This document shows, in pieces, positions 56,615 through 64,000 of a stretch of DNA of 64,000 bases. The notes beneath the pieces were generated by a model. That model worked only from the letters and a program-made list of their open reading frames with translations. It was not told the DNA's origin and ran no database searches. Each line of letters opens with the position of its first letter. Position 1 is the stretch's first letter. Source of the stretch: Amycolatopsis sp. FBCC-B4732 (GTDB lineage: Bacteria > Actinomycetota > Actinomycetes > Mycobacteriales > Pseudonocardiaceae); contig NZ_CP095376.1 of the NCBI RefSeq assembly GCF_023008405.1, positions 7,916,501 through 7,980,500 of the forward strand, read 5' to 3'. A program made the position numbers and the translations under genes.

Positions 56615-57252
56615 GCCGGGTGAACCGTCTTCACCGCGAGCTGGTTGCCCGGGATCTTCGTGCTGGCGCAGCCCGTGCCCTCGGACGGCAGGAAGTTCGA
56701 GGCGGTCTCCTGCGGCAGGTAGATCCGCAGGCCCTTCACCGCGGTCGGCTGGCACGTGCTCGAGTCGAAGTTCTGCACGTTCACGAACTGGAGGTCGGCG
56801 GCCGCGGTCTGGCCCGGGTTCAGCTTGACGGCATTGCCCTTGCTGCCTTCGCGGAAGGCGTCCTTGCCGACCTGGTGCCCGTCCGCCCCCGCGACGTAGG
56901 ACACGCCGGGGAAGCCCTGGATGAGGCACGGCTTCGAACTCGAGTTGGTGATCAGCAGCGGCCGGTACGTCGAGCCGGCGCCGGCGTCGCCCTGGCCGAG
57001 CGCAAGCTTGACGTCGCCGGCCTTGCAGAGCCCGTTGTCCGCGGGCTGGGCGGGCGGCGACGAGGCCGGCGTCGAGCTGCTGGGGCTGGACGTGGCCGTG
57101 GTGACGGTGGTGGAGGTCGGCGACGCCGAAGTCGACGGCGTCGAGCTGCTCGCCGCGGGCGTGGCCCCGCCGCCTCCGCAGGCAGAAAGCGCCAAAACGC
57201 CTGCCGAAGCCGCGACCACCGGGAACAACCGTGAAAGCTTCGTCCGAACCAT
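56611..57252 (-). CDS. DUF4232 lipoprotein
   Basis: 213 residues. Lipobox ALSAC (Cys25), a long Ser/Thr/Pro linker (~30-72), then the DUF4232 domain: LALGQGDAGAGSTYRPLLITNSSSKPCLIQGFPGVSYV and the terminal LRIYLPQETASNFLP with Cys residues. Exported lipoprotein, role unknown. AGGGAGGCG stands upstream of ATG 57252. The 122 bp upstream (57253-57374) contain its promoter and an ACGTTT/AAACGT dyad. Confidence 0.8.
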   Translation of the reverse strand: MVRTKLSRLFPVVAASAGVLALSACGGGGATPAASSSTPSTSASPTSTTVTTATSSPSSSTPASSPPAQPADNGLCKAGDVKLALGQGDAGAGSTYRPLLITNSSSKPCLIQGFPGVSYVAGADGHQVGKDAFREGSKGNAVKLNPGQTAAADLQFVNVQNFDSSTCQPTAVKGLRIYLPQETASNFLPSEGTGCASTKIPGNQLAVKTVHPA

Positions 57253-57374
57253 GTCAATCGCCTCCCTGATGTGGTGCTACTGGGTAGACGTACGGGTCTC
57301 CGGCAGGTTGGTTCGCACCGTTAATTCCCCACCAAACGTTTCTCAAACGTGACGGGATCACACTTTCGTGACGT

Positions 57375-57992
57375 TCAGAGCGGGGTGTCGACCCAGGTCA
57401 GGCAGTGCCACACCCCGTCCGGCCGGGCCGTCAGCTCGACGAGACCGGTGTTCGGGATCAGCGCCGCGTTGGCGACGTCGGCGTGGACGTTCGGCGCCAG
57501 CCACTCGCCGGCCAGCCGGATCGCGCCGCCGTGGCTGACCAGCGCGACCACGCCGTCCGGGTCGGCCTGCTCGTGCTTGGCCCGCAGCGCGCCGACCGCG
57601 TCGAGCATCCGGCTGCGCACGCTGGTGCCGCTCTCGCCGCCGGGCAGCGACGGCTCCAGCTCGCCGAGCGTCCAGCGCCGGACCGTGTCCAGGTAGACCC
57701 GGATCGACTCGTGGTCGGTCGCGCCCTCCAGATCGCCCGCGACGACCTCGTGCACGCCGTCGACGACCTGCACGTCCATGGCGAACCGCGCGGCCAGCGG
57801 CGCCGCGGTCTGCTGGGCGCGGGTCGCCTGCGAGGCGTAGACCGCGACCAGCGGTTCGCCCACGAGCCGCACGGCGAGCTGCTCGGCCTGCCGCCGGCCG
57901 AGGTCGGTCAGCGGCGGCCCGGGCAGGGCGGTGTCGAGCGCGCCGCGGACGTTCCCGTCGGTCTGCCCGTGGCGGATGAGCAGCAGCCTCAC
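57375..57992 (-). CDS. Histidine phosphatase (phosphoglycerate-mutase-like, Rv3837c-type)
   Basis: 205 residues from GTG 57992, overlapping the pheA stop as GTGA. LLLIRHGQTDGN with catalytic His8, TRAQQTAAPLA, and the second His in ALVSHGGAIRL. Cytosolic phosphohydrolase; cofactor-dependent mutase activity is unlikely for this small type. The pheA-mutase pair is conserved in M. tuberculosis (Rv3838c-Rv3837c). Confidence 0.88.
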   Translation of the reverse strand: MRLLLIRHGQTDGNVRGALDTALPGPPLTDLGRRQAEQLAVRLVGEPLVAVYASQATRAQQTAAPLAARFAMDVQVVDGVHEVVAGDLEGATDHESIRVYLDTVRRWTLGELEPSLPGGESGTSVRSRMLDAVGALRAKHEQADPDGVVALVSHGGAIRLAGEWLAPNVHADVANAALIPNTGLVELTARPDGVWHCLTWVDTPL

Positions 57993-58897
57993 GCGAGCTC
58001 CCCCTTGCGGACCGCTTCGGCCCACACCGCCGCTTCGACGAAGTCGTCGTTGCCGGCGCCCGGTTCGATCGTGGTGCGGGTGCCGTCGGCACGCGGGTGC
58101 GAGCCGAGGAACCGCAGGTTGCGGCAGTGCCGGCGCAGCGCGGTCAGCGCGTCGAGGATGCGCGGCTCGGCCACGTGCCCCTCGAAGTCGATGAAGAAGC
58201 GGTACTCGCCGAAGTTGTTGCGCGTCGGCCGCGCGTCGAGCCGGGTCAGGTTGATCCCGCGGTCGGCCAGCGCGGTGAGCAGCTCGGCGAGCGTGCCGGT
58301 GCGGTTGACGGCCGCGGCGACCACCGACGTCCGGTCCGCGCCCGTCGGCTCCGGCAGCTCGCCCGGCGGGCGGACCAGCAGGAACCGCGTCGCCGCGTCG
58401 GTCACGTCGGCGACCTCGGTGGCCAGCACGTCGAGGTCGTAGTGCTCGACCGCGACCGGCGCGCAGACCGCCGCGTCGAACTCGCCCTCCAGCACGCCGA
58501 CGGCGGCGGCGGACGTCGACGACGACGCCACCGGGTGCGCGCCCGGGAGGTTCGCTTCGAGCCACTCGCGGACCTGGGCCAGCGCGTGCGGGTGGCTGGC
58601 GACGGTCCGGATCTCGCCGCCCCCGCGCCGGGTCAGCACGCTGAAGTGGATCGGCAGGATGGCCTCGGCGACGGCGACCAGCGGCGTCGCCTCGCTGAAC
58701 GCGTCGAGCGTCGTCGGCACCACGCCTTCGACCGAGTTCTCGATCGGCACGCAGGCGGCGTCCGCCCCGCCCTCGCGGACGGTCGTCATCGCCTGCCGCA
58801 CGGTCTCGACCGGAATCAGTTCGTCGCCGGGGGCGAGCGCCCGCGCGGCCTGTTCGGTGAAGGTCCCCCGGGGGCCGAAGTATGCGATCCGTGACAC
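57989..58897 (-). CDS. pheA: Prephenate dehydratase
   Basis: 302 residues from GTG 58897 (VSRIAYFGPRG), the usual family start. Catalytic domain to ~185 with YFGPRGTFTEQAA, CVPIENSVEGVV and the TRF motif in DAATRFLLV. The ACT domain follows with NRTGTLAELLTAL and LTRLDARPTRNNFGEYRFFIDFEG, matching the GALV and ESRP regulatory sites, so feedback by phenylalanine is expected. Converts prephenate to phenylpyruvate. Coupled to the phosphatase gene. Confidence 0.95.
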   Translation of the reverse strand: MSRIAYFGPRGTFTEQAARALAPGDELIPVETVRQAMTTVREGGADAACVPIENSVEGVVPTTLDAFSEATPLVAVAEAILPIHFSVLTRRGGGEIRTVASHPHALAQVREWLEANLPGAHPVASSSTSAAAVGVLEGEFDAAVCAPVAVEHYDLDVLATEVADVTDAATRFLLVRPPGELPEPTGADRTSVVAAAVNRTGTLAELLTALADRGINLTRLDARPTRNNFGEYRFFIDFEGHVAEPRILDALTALRRHCRNLRFLGSHPRADGTRTTIEPGAGNDDFVEAAVWAEAVRKGELA

Positions 58898-58984
58898 AGC
58901 GCCCAGGTTACGGGGGTGCCGCGTGGCGACTTTCACTCGGACAGCCGGTACGTGAACCGGTTACGCCGGGTGGCGTTTTTTGCG

Positions 58985-59617
58985 ATGCTGGGGACTGTGA
59001 CCGCCGACTCGGGCACGCACACCGGCCGCGGGGACGCACATCCCCCGGTCTCCCCTCGGACCCCCGAGCTGGTGCTGTGCGCCGTCGATGAACCACTCGC
59101 CACCGCCTGGACCGCCGCCGTGGGAAAACTGGCCGGCCGGGTCCGGGTGCACCGCGGGTCGGTCCTCGACGTCGTCGCGCAGGCCGTGGTCAGCCCGGCC
59201 AACTCCTACGGCTGGATGCGCGGCGGGATCGACGCGGTCTACGCGCGGGCGTTCCCCGACGTCGAGCAGAGCGTTCGCAGCGCTGTGCTGGCGTTCCACG
59301 GCGGCGAGCTGCCGATCGGCGAGGCCGTGATCGTGCCGACCGGCGAGCCCGAGCCGGCCTGGCTGATCAGCGCGCCGACCATGCGCGAGCCCGGCGAGCT
59401 GCTGCCCGCCGACACCGTCCACCCCTACCTCGCCGCCCGCGCGGTGTTCCTCCAGTGGCGTGACGGGCAGCTCGACCACGGGCCGGTGCGCGAGCACGTC
59501 GACACCATCGCGATGCCGGGACTGGGCACCGGCGTCGGCGGCGTCGACCCGGCGACGTGCGCCCGTCAGGTCGCGGCCGCGTGGGACGAGGTCTTCGGGA
59601 ACCGTTACCCGCGGTAA
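58985..59617 (+). CDS. Macro-domain protein
   Basis: 210 residues from ATG 58985; GTG 58997 is a second option, as neither start has a strong Shine-Dalgarno. Macro fold: VVSPANSYGWMRGGIDAVYARAFP (~60-83), GEAVIVPTGEPEPAWLISAPTM and IAMPGLGTGVGGV, which give the ADP-ribose pocket. The GWMRGGID loop replaces the usual MGGGVD type. It could bind or hydrolyse ADP-ribose derivatives. Monocistronic, between divergent pheA and coaA. Confidence 0.82.
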   Translation: MLGTVTADSGTHTGRGDAHPPVSPRTPELVLCAVDEPLATAWTAAVGKLAGRVRVHRGSVLDVVAQAVVSPANSYGWMRGGIDAVYARAFPDVEQSVRSAVLAFHGGELPIGEAVIVPTGEPEPAWLISAPTMREPGELLPADTVHPYLAARAVFLQWRDGQLDHGPVREHVDTIAMPGLGTGVGGVDPATCARQVAAAWDEVFGNRYPR

Positions 59618-59635
59618 CCCCTGGAAAGTCAGGGG
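59618..59635 (+). terminator. Small hairpin after the macro-domain gene
   Basis: CCCCTG (59618-59623) and CAGGGG (59630-59635) with loop GAAAGT, starting at the macro gene's stop codon. A GTTACC-CGC-GGTAAC dyad precedes it over the last codons. No T-tract. Confidence 0.45.
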
Positions 59636-59730
59636 GTGGACTACATCACAGCGCGTTCACCCGCCGTAAGCCCTACCGTTAATCACGCAGGTGAAACGCG
59701 CGCCAGTGCAGGCGACCGGAGGAGTGTGCG

Positions 59731-60663
59731 ATGACCCGGGTCCGCGAACTCAGCCCGTATGTCGAGCTGCACCGGGAACAATGGAAAGAACTGCGAAGTT
59801 CGACGCCGTTGCCGCTGACCGCGGCCGAGCTGCTGCGGCTGCGCGGCCTCGGCGAGCAGGTCGACCTGGCCGAGGTCGCCGACGTCTACCTGCCGCTCTC
59901 CCGCCTGATCAACCTGCAGGTCGCCGCGCGCCAGCGGCTCTACGAAGCGACGACGACGTTCCTCGGTGACGACTCCCGCGGCACGAAGGTCCCGTTCGTG
60001 ATCGGCATCGCGGGCAGCGTGGCGGTCGGCAAGTCGACCACCGCCCGCATCCTGCGCACGCTGCTCGCCCGCTGGCCGGACCACCCCCGCGTCGACCTGG
60101 TCACCACCGACGGCTTCCTGTACCCGCGCGCCGAGCTGATGCGGCGCGGGATCATGCACCGCAAGGGCTTCCCGGAGAGCTACGACCGGCGCGCGCTGCT
60201 GCGGTTCGTCACCGACGTCAAGTCGGGCGCCGAGCGCGTCGCCGCGCCGGTGTACTCGCACCTGGCCTACGACATCCTGCCCGGCCAGGAGCAGGTCGTG
60301 CAGCAGCCGGACATCCTCATCGTCGAAGGCCTGAACGTGCTGCAGCCGGGGCCGCGGCTGATGGTGTCGGACCTGTTCGACTTCTCGATCTACGTCGACG
60401 CGCACACCGGCGACATCGAGCGCTGGTACATCGAGCGGTTCCTGGAGCTGCGGCACACGGCGTTCGCGGACCCGGCGTCGCACTTCCACCACTTCGCCGG
60501 CCTGCCGGACGACGAGGCCCGCGCCGAGGCGAAGCACCTGTGGCGCTCGATCAACGAGCCGAACCTGATGGAGAACATCAAGCCGACCCGGCCCCGGGCG
60601 ACGCTCGTGCTGCGCAAGGACTGCGATCACGCGATCAACCGCGTCCGGCTCCGCAAGCTCTGA
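59731..60663 (+). CDS. coaA: Pantothenate kinase, type I
   Basis: 310 residues. P-loop [12 protein letters not shown] (Lys101), then [35 protein letters not shown] and [10 protein letters not shown], all typical of CoaA. Phosphorylates pantothenate in the first step of CoA synthesis; type I enzymes are inhibited by CoA. GGAGGAG lies 5-11 nt upstream of ATG 59731. Length is that of E. coli CoaA (316). Confidence 0.96.
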   Translation: MTRVRELSPYVELHREQWKELRSSTPLPLTAAELLRLRGLGEQVDLAEVADVYLPLSRLINLQVAARQRLYEATTTFLGDDSRGTKVPFVIGIAGSVAVGKSTTARILRTLLARWPDHPRVDLVTTDGFLYPRAELMRRGIMHRKGFPESYDRRALLRFVTDVKSGAERVAAPVYSHLAYDILPGQEQVVQQPDILIVEGLNVLQPGPRLMVSDLFDFSIYVDAHTGDIERWYIERFLELRHTAFADPASHFHHFAGLPDDEARAEAKHLWRSINEPNLMENIKPTRPRATLVLRKDCDHAINRVRLRKL

Positions 60664-60828
60664 TCCTTCACCCACACGCGCACCATTCCCACGCTGAGCC
60701 CCCAACACCGGCCGATCGGCCGAGGGGAGGCAGCGAGGCCTAACCGGTTGGCCGATACCGGACGCCCGTTCGGAAAGCGACCCTGAAGGAGTCCGGAAAA
60801 CGGCTCTGAGCTGGGGAGGAGGCCCACG

Positions 60829-60981
60829 ATGTTCTCGATGGTCCTCACGTGGGTCGGCGCGTTGCTCGGTCTGGTGTTGCTGATCGCGATGGCCGCCGGA
60901 ACGTTCGTCGTCGACTTCGACGACCGGCTGCAGGAGCGCCGCAGCAAGAAGCCCGCCGAACCGACGGGCCCCCTGCCGTAG
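60829..60981 (+). CDS. 50-residue single-pass membrane peptide
   Basis: ATG 60829 with the strong GGGGAGGAGG upstream opens a 50-residue frame ending TAG 60981. Residues ~4-25 are a membrane segment (VLTWVGALLGLVLLIAMAAG), followed by VVDFDDRLQERRSKKPAEP, a charged tail likely on the cytosolic side. No family recognised. The gap to the convergent gene is only 3 bp. Size and Shine-Dalgarno support a genuine small gene. Confidence 0.7.
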   Translation: MFSMVLTWVGALLGLVLLIAMAAGTFVVDFDDRLQERRSKKPAEPTGPLP

Positions 60982-60984
60982 CGA

Positions 60985-62493
60985 TCAGAGTCCGGCCAGC
61001 GCCTCGACGTAGGCGTCCGCGTCGTATTCGAGGCTTTCGCCCTCCACCAAGCTGCCTTCCAGCGCGTCGATCAGCTGCTCGAAGATCTCGTCGCGGTCGA
61101 GTTCGCCCTCGTTCAGGCGCTCCACGGTCTGCCAGACGTCGGCGGGCTCGTTGTCCCACAGCTGGTCGACGATGGTCGCGCGCAGGATCAGCCGCTGCTC
61201 TTCCTCGTCCTCGTCCGCCTCGGCGATGACGAGCGCCCGGCGCTGCTCGGCGTCGGTCGGGTCGAGGTCGACCTCTTCGTCGTCGATCTCCGTGGTCAGC
61301 GACGGCACGGCGAACATCCGGCGCTCCAGCGCGTCGGCCAGTTCGCTCGGCGACAGGTCGCCGACGCCGTCGAAGTAGCGCTCCAGCGGGGAGTCGTCCT
61401 CGTCGGCGTACTCGCTGAGGTAGTCGGCGACGGCTTCGTCGAGGGCGGCGATGGCGGTCTCGGTCAGGCCGGCCCGCTCCCCCGTCCACTGCACCCAGGC
61501 CAGCACGACCGGCTCGACGGCTTCCTCGTGGTCGGCGTCGAGCTCGTACTCCTCGCCCAGCAGGCCCTCGAGGAACCGCGCCACCTTCTCCGGGCCGACG
61601 CGCAGCGGGTTCGCCGGGTCGGTGCGCAGCCCGTGCTCCAGCAGCAGGCGGCCGATCGCGCGGGCGGCGTCGGCGTCCTCACCGCTCGCCGCGACGAACT
61701 GCTCGACGACCGCGGCCCGCTCGGCTTCGGACCACTCGGCCACCTCGGGCACGAGCGCGGGCTCCGGCAGCGCGCGGCACCAGGTGAGCGTGACCGCGTG
61801 GAAGCGCGCGTAGTCCTCGCTGACGTCGGCGTCCTCGAGGTGGTCGGTCGCGGCGAGGCCGTCCGCGATCAGGCGGTGCGCCTCGGCGGGCTCGACGGCT
61901 TCGAAGACGACCAGCTCCGGATCGGCTTCGGCCTGCTCCCGCATTTCGCCGAGGACGTCGGCGGGCTGGTCGATGACGACGAGGTCCCGCACCCGGCCGC
62001 CCTCGGTGAAGTCGAGGAGCGCGAGCAGGCCGTACGCCTGGTCGCCGTGCGAGAAGACGCAGAGCAGTGACGACTCGTCGCCGTAGACGTCGCCGGTGCG
62101 CCAGCACTCGCCGGCGCGCACCCGGCCCAGGTCACCGGCCCACGTCGGCGCGGGGATGCCGCGGCCGAGCACGACCTGCAGCCCGGCGTCGGCGGCCTTG
62201 CGCTCGACGTCGGTTTCGGCGACGACCTTCAGCGCCGCCAGCAGCGCGGCCGCACCGGGGGTGATCTTGCGCTGCGCGAAGGCGATCAGCTCCAGGCTGA
62301 GCGGCTCTTCGCCGTCCTCGACGGACACGTCGTGGAACTGGCCGAGCACCTCGGAGGCGAGCAGCTCGACGTCGACCGGCGCGGGCTCGGCACCCAGCGC
62401 CGAGAAGTCGTTCAGGACGTCCTTGAACAGGCCGGTCACGCTGTGGGTGACGGGCTGCGGCTGCCTCTTGCGGGCACGACTCACCGGGCTCAT
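60985..62493 (-). CDS. Large acidic protein of unknown function
   Basis: 502 residues, no signal or membrane segment, very acidic, especially ~345-460 (EYADEDDSPLE, TEIDDEEVDLDPTD, EADEDEEEQ). A mixed alpha/beta part (~80-200) has GDESSLLCVFSHGDQAYGLLALLDFTEGGRVRDLVVID. The rest is mainly helical. I do not recognise the family. It is downstream of the SWIM-type gene on the same strand, separated by a long hairpin, so probably independently expressed. Confidence 0.65.
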   Translation of the reverse strand: MSPVSRARKRQPQPVTHSVTGLFKDVLNDFSALGAEPAPVDVELLASEVLGQFHDVSVEDGEEPLSLELIAFAQRKITPGAAALLAALKVVAETDVERKAADAGLQVVLGRGIPAPTWAGDLGRVRAGECWRTGDVYGDESSLLCVFSHGDQAYGLLALLDFTEGGRVRDLVVIDQPADVLGEMREQAEADPELVVFEAVEPAEAHRLIADGLAATDHLEDADVSEDYARFHAVTLTWCRALPEPALVPEVAEWSEAERAAVVEQFVAASGEDADAARAIGRLLLEHGLRTDPANPLRVGPEKVARFLEGLLGEEYELDADHEEAVEPVVLAWVQWTGERAGLTETAIAALDEAVADYLSEYADEDDSPLERYFDGVGDLSPSELADALERRMFAVPSLTTEIDDEEVDLDPTDAEQRRALVIAEADEDEEEQRLILRATIVDQLWDNEPADVWQTVERLNEGELDRDEIFEQLIDALEGSLVEGESLEYDADAYVEALAGL

Positions 62494-62523
62494 AGGCCCA
62501 TGTTTTCACCTACCGGCGAGCCG

Positions 62524-62606
62524 GTCGCGGTGGCCCTGGCGCGGGTCCCGGTCGCGTGCCCGGCGGGGAGGCGCCGGGCGGGGCGACGGGACAGGGCCAC
62601 CGCGAC
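62524..62606 (-). terminator. Long imperfect hairpin between two minus-strand genes
   Basis: Outer arms GTCGCGGTGGCCCTG (62524-62538) and CAGGGCCACCGCGAC (62592-62606) pair perfectly over 15 bp. Inner pairs GTCCCG/CGGGAC and GCCCGGCG/CGCCGGGC (62558-62565 with 62572-62579) extend it to the centre. It lies after the SWIM-type gene and before the acidic protein's start. Confidence 0.65.
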
Positions 62607-62679
62607 GGCGCTGGCCAGGACGTCTCCGCCATGGCGGGCTCGCGGTGCCCCGGTGCACGTGCACACCGGTTCACTGCGG

Positions 62680-64000
62680 TCAACGAGGTGCGCGCGGGGA
62701 GGTTACGGCTTTGGGCAACGCGATTCGCGCGGTGCGGATTTCCGTGATCAGCCGGGACTTCCGGCGGTGGGTTTCCACCAGCGCGGCCAGGTAAGCGGTG
62801 AATTCTTCCGGCGTTTCGGCGCGTTTGTGCAAGCCGCGCAACAGCTTCAGCCGGCGGGCGGCTTCCTGGTACGCCTGCGGGTCCTTGCGCTCGATGAGCT
62901 CGTCGACGTGCTCGCGGAAGACCGGGATCGTCTCGGCCGGGTGCCCGGCCGCGCGCAGCTCGGCCAGTTCGAGCTTCAGCTCCGGCGACGCCCCGAACCG
63001 GACGCAGGCGCGCCAGGCTTCGTCGGGACGGCCGTCGTCGAGCAGGACGCGGACGAGTTCGTCGGCCCCGCCTCCGGCGGCGCGTTCGCGCAGGGTCGCC
63101 AGCGCGTCCCGGCGCTGCGCCGTCCACTTGCCCGCGGCCTGCGCGGCTTCGCGCAGCGCGGCGAACGTCTCGCGGTCCGGCCGGGCGTCGAAGTCCTTGC
63201 GGCGGCGGGAAGTCTCGTCCTCGGGCTCCGGCGGCGCCGGCGGCTGCTTGTCGTGGGTGAGCGCGCGGGCGGCGTGCGCGATGGCCTCGCTGTGCCGTCC
63301 CGCGGCCCGCAGCACCCGGACGATCTTGAGGCTGACGTCGACGCGCGGCGGCTTGGCCGACAGGATCGCGACCAGCTCGTCGACGTCGCCGCGCACCTCG
63401 GCCAGCTGTTCCCGCAGCCGTTCGGCCACGTCCCTGCGGTGGCCCGGGACGTCCGCCGCGAGCACGTCGTCCACCACGGACTTGATCAGCTTGAGCCCGC
63501 GTTCGCCCAGCGCGGTCGCGAAATCGGCGAGGTCGATGACCGGCCACCCCGGGCCGTCGAACTCGACCTCGACGATCCAGCCGGCCAGCTTCTCCGGGTC
63601 CGGCGGGCGGGCGGCGCACGCGCGGGCGTACAGCTCGACGGCCCGGTCCAGCCGCTCGCCGAGGTCGCCGGGGTGGTCGCCGGCCTGCTCCAGCACCTCG
63701 CTGATGTCGTCGACCGTGCGCCGGGCCAGCGGCGCCAGGTCGGCGCGGCTGCCGGCGTCGAGCATCCGCTGCAGCGTGTCCAGCACCGCGCCGACCTTCG
63801 CGGTGTACTCGACGTTCCCGTCGGTCACGGCGGTGTCGAGCAAGCGGTGCGCCTCGCTGACGTCACCGGATTGGGTCGCCGCGCGCAGTTCGAGCGAGTG
63901 CCGCAACTCAGGGTCACGCTCGGCTTGGGCGTGCAGCAGGTCCGCCAGCGTCTCCGCGTCCAAAGTGCGCAGGTAGGGGCGAAGATCCGAGGGGGAACTC
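62680..64000 (-). CDS. C-terminal part of a probable SWIM zinc-finger family protein (runs off the window)
   Basis: The frame is open to the right edge; about 440 residues are seen. The segment LRPYLRTLDAETLADLL followed by HAQAERDPELRHSLELRAA is the region after the SWIM domain in actinobacterial SWIM-family proteins, and the rest is a long all-helical, TPR-like repeat region (~70-420). The zinc-binding CxCx(n)CxH part would lie beyond 64000, so the call is by the tail only. A TTG at 63963 is internal and not the start. Confidence 0.6.
   Translation of the reverse strand, partial: SSPSDLRPYLRTLDAETLADLLHAQAERDPELRHSLELRAATQSGDVSEAHRLLDTAVTDGNVEYTAKVGAVLDTLQRMLDAGSRADLAPLARRTVDDISEVLEQAGDHPGDLGERLDRAVELYARACAARPPDPEKLAGWIVEVEFDGPGWPVIDLADFATALGERGLKLIKSVVDDVLAADVPGHRRDVAERLREQLAEVRGDVDELVAILSAKPPRVDVSLKIVRVLRAAGRHSEAIAHAARALTHDKQPPAPPEPEDETSRRRKDFDARPDRETFAALREAAQAAGKWTAQRRDALATLRERAAGGGADELVRVLLDDGRPDEAWRACVRFGASPELKLELAELRAAGHPAETIPVFREHVDELIERKDPQAYQEAARRLKLLRGLHKRAETPEEFTAYLAALVETHRRKSRLITEIRTARIALPKAVTSPRAPR

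Noticed and set aside
63961..63963. TTG as start of the last minus-strand gene
   Set aside because: The frame stays open to the window edge, and the upstream residues (RPYLRT) fit the family, so the gene is truncated by the window, not started there.

Overview
The window is about 70% G+C and densely coded, with many GTGA/ATGA stop-start overlaps. Gene content and order point to a mycolata-type actinomycete of the family Pseudonocardiaceae, probably Amycolatopsis or a close relative. The arabinogalactan genes glfT2, gtrA-like, dprE1, dprE2, ubiA, a PAP2 phosphatase and glf, followed by a HAD hydrolase, a PlsC acyltransferase and later serS, a septum-formation-domain protein, a metallopeptidase, a phosphoglycerate-mutase-like protein and pheA, match the neighbourhoods Rv3789-Rv3791, Rv3806c-Rv3816c and Rv3834c-Rv3838c of Mycobacterium tuberculosis. 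The genus is an inference.

Layout. (1) 1-3.9 kb: end of an unidentified gene, then a minus-strand type VII secretion cargo module (EspG-like, small helical protein, DUF3558 lipoprotein, PPE/WXG-like protein). (2) 3.9-24.7 kb: cell-wall arabinan/galactan synthesis (GlfT2, GtrA-like, DprE1, DprE2, UbiA-type phosphoribosyltransferase, PAP2 phosphatase, Glf), polytopic GT-C-like membrane proteins, two DUF6541-type paralogues, an LLM oxidoreductase, a HAD phosphatase and PlsC. DprE1, DprE2, UbiA and PAP2 together make decaprenyl-phosphoryl-arabinose; Glf and GlfT2 make and polymerise galactofuranose. (3) 24.8-33.4 kb: a flippase-like membrane protein, then the most unusual locus: LuxC reductase, LuxE synthetase, AMP-forming ligase, SDR, acyl carrier protein and an LpxA-like acyltransferase on minus, divergent from a DegT aminotransferase and a Gfo/Idh/MocA dehydrogenase on plus. 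It looks like a route to an ACP-acylated amino sugar.

(4) 33.5-41.6 kb: secreted M28 peptidase, ECF sigma factor with a membrane partner, DUF3558 lipoprotein, an apparently frameshifted Uma2 gene, and a four-gene sugar operon (second DegT, NAD epimerase, GT4 glycosyltransferase, hexapeptide acyltransferase). (5) 41.7-50.9 kb: large SARP/AfsR-type regulator, LhgO-like oxidase, DUF3558 lipoprotein, SerS, class III aminotransferase, a strong 25-bp inverted repeat and a haloalkane dehalogenase. (6) 51-53.3 kb: three-gene DUF350 / glutathionylspermidine-synthase-like / DUF1190-like operon resembling E. coli yjfL-yjfC-yjfM. (7) 53.4-64 kb: septum-formation-domain protein, minimal zincin, MFS transporter, small membrane proteins, DUF4232 lipoprotein, phosphoglycerate-mutase-like protein, PheA, macro-domain protein, CoaA, a 50-residue membrane peptide, an acidic unknown protein, and the C-terminal part of a probable SWIM zinc-finger protein running off the right end.

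Convergent gene pairs are often separated by perfect hairpins (114-144, 3934-3973, 16757-16796, 33491-33513). I saw no rRNA, tRNA, CRISPR array, transposase or phage gene. Functional calls rest on motif and family recognition by eye; no database search was run.
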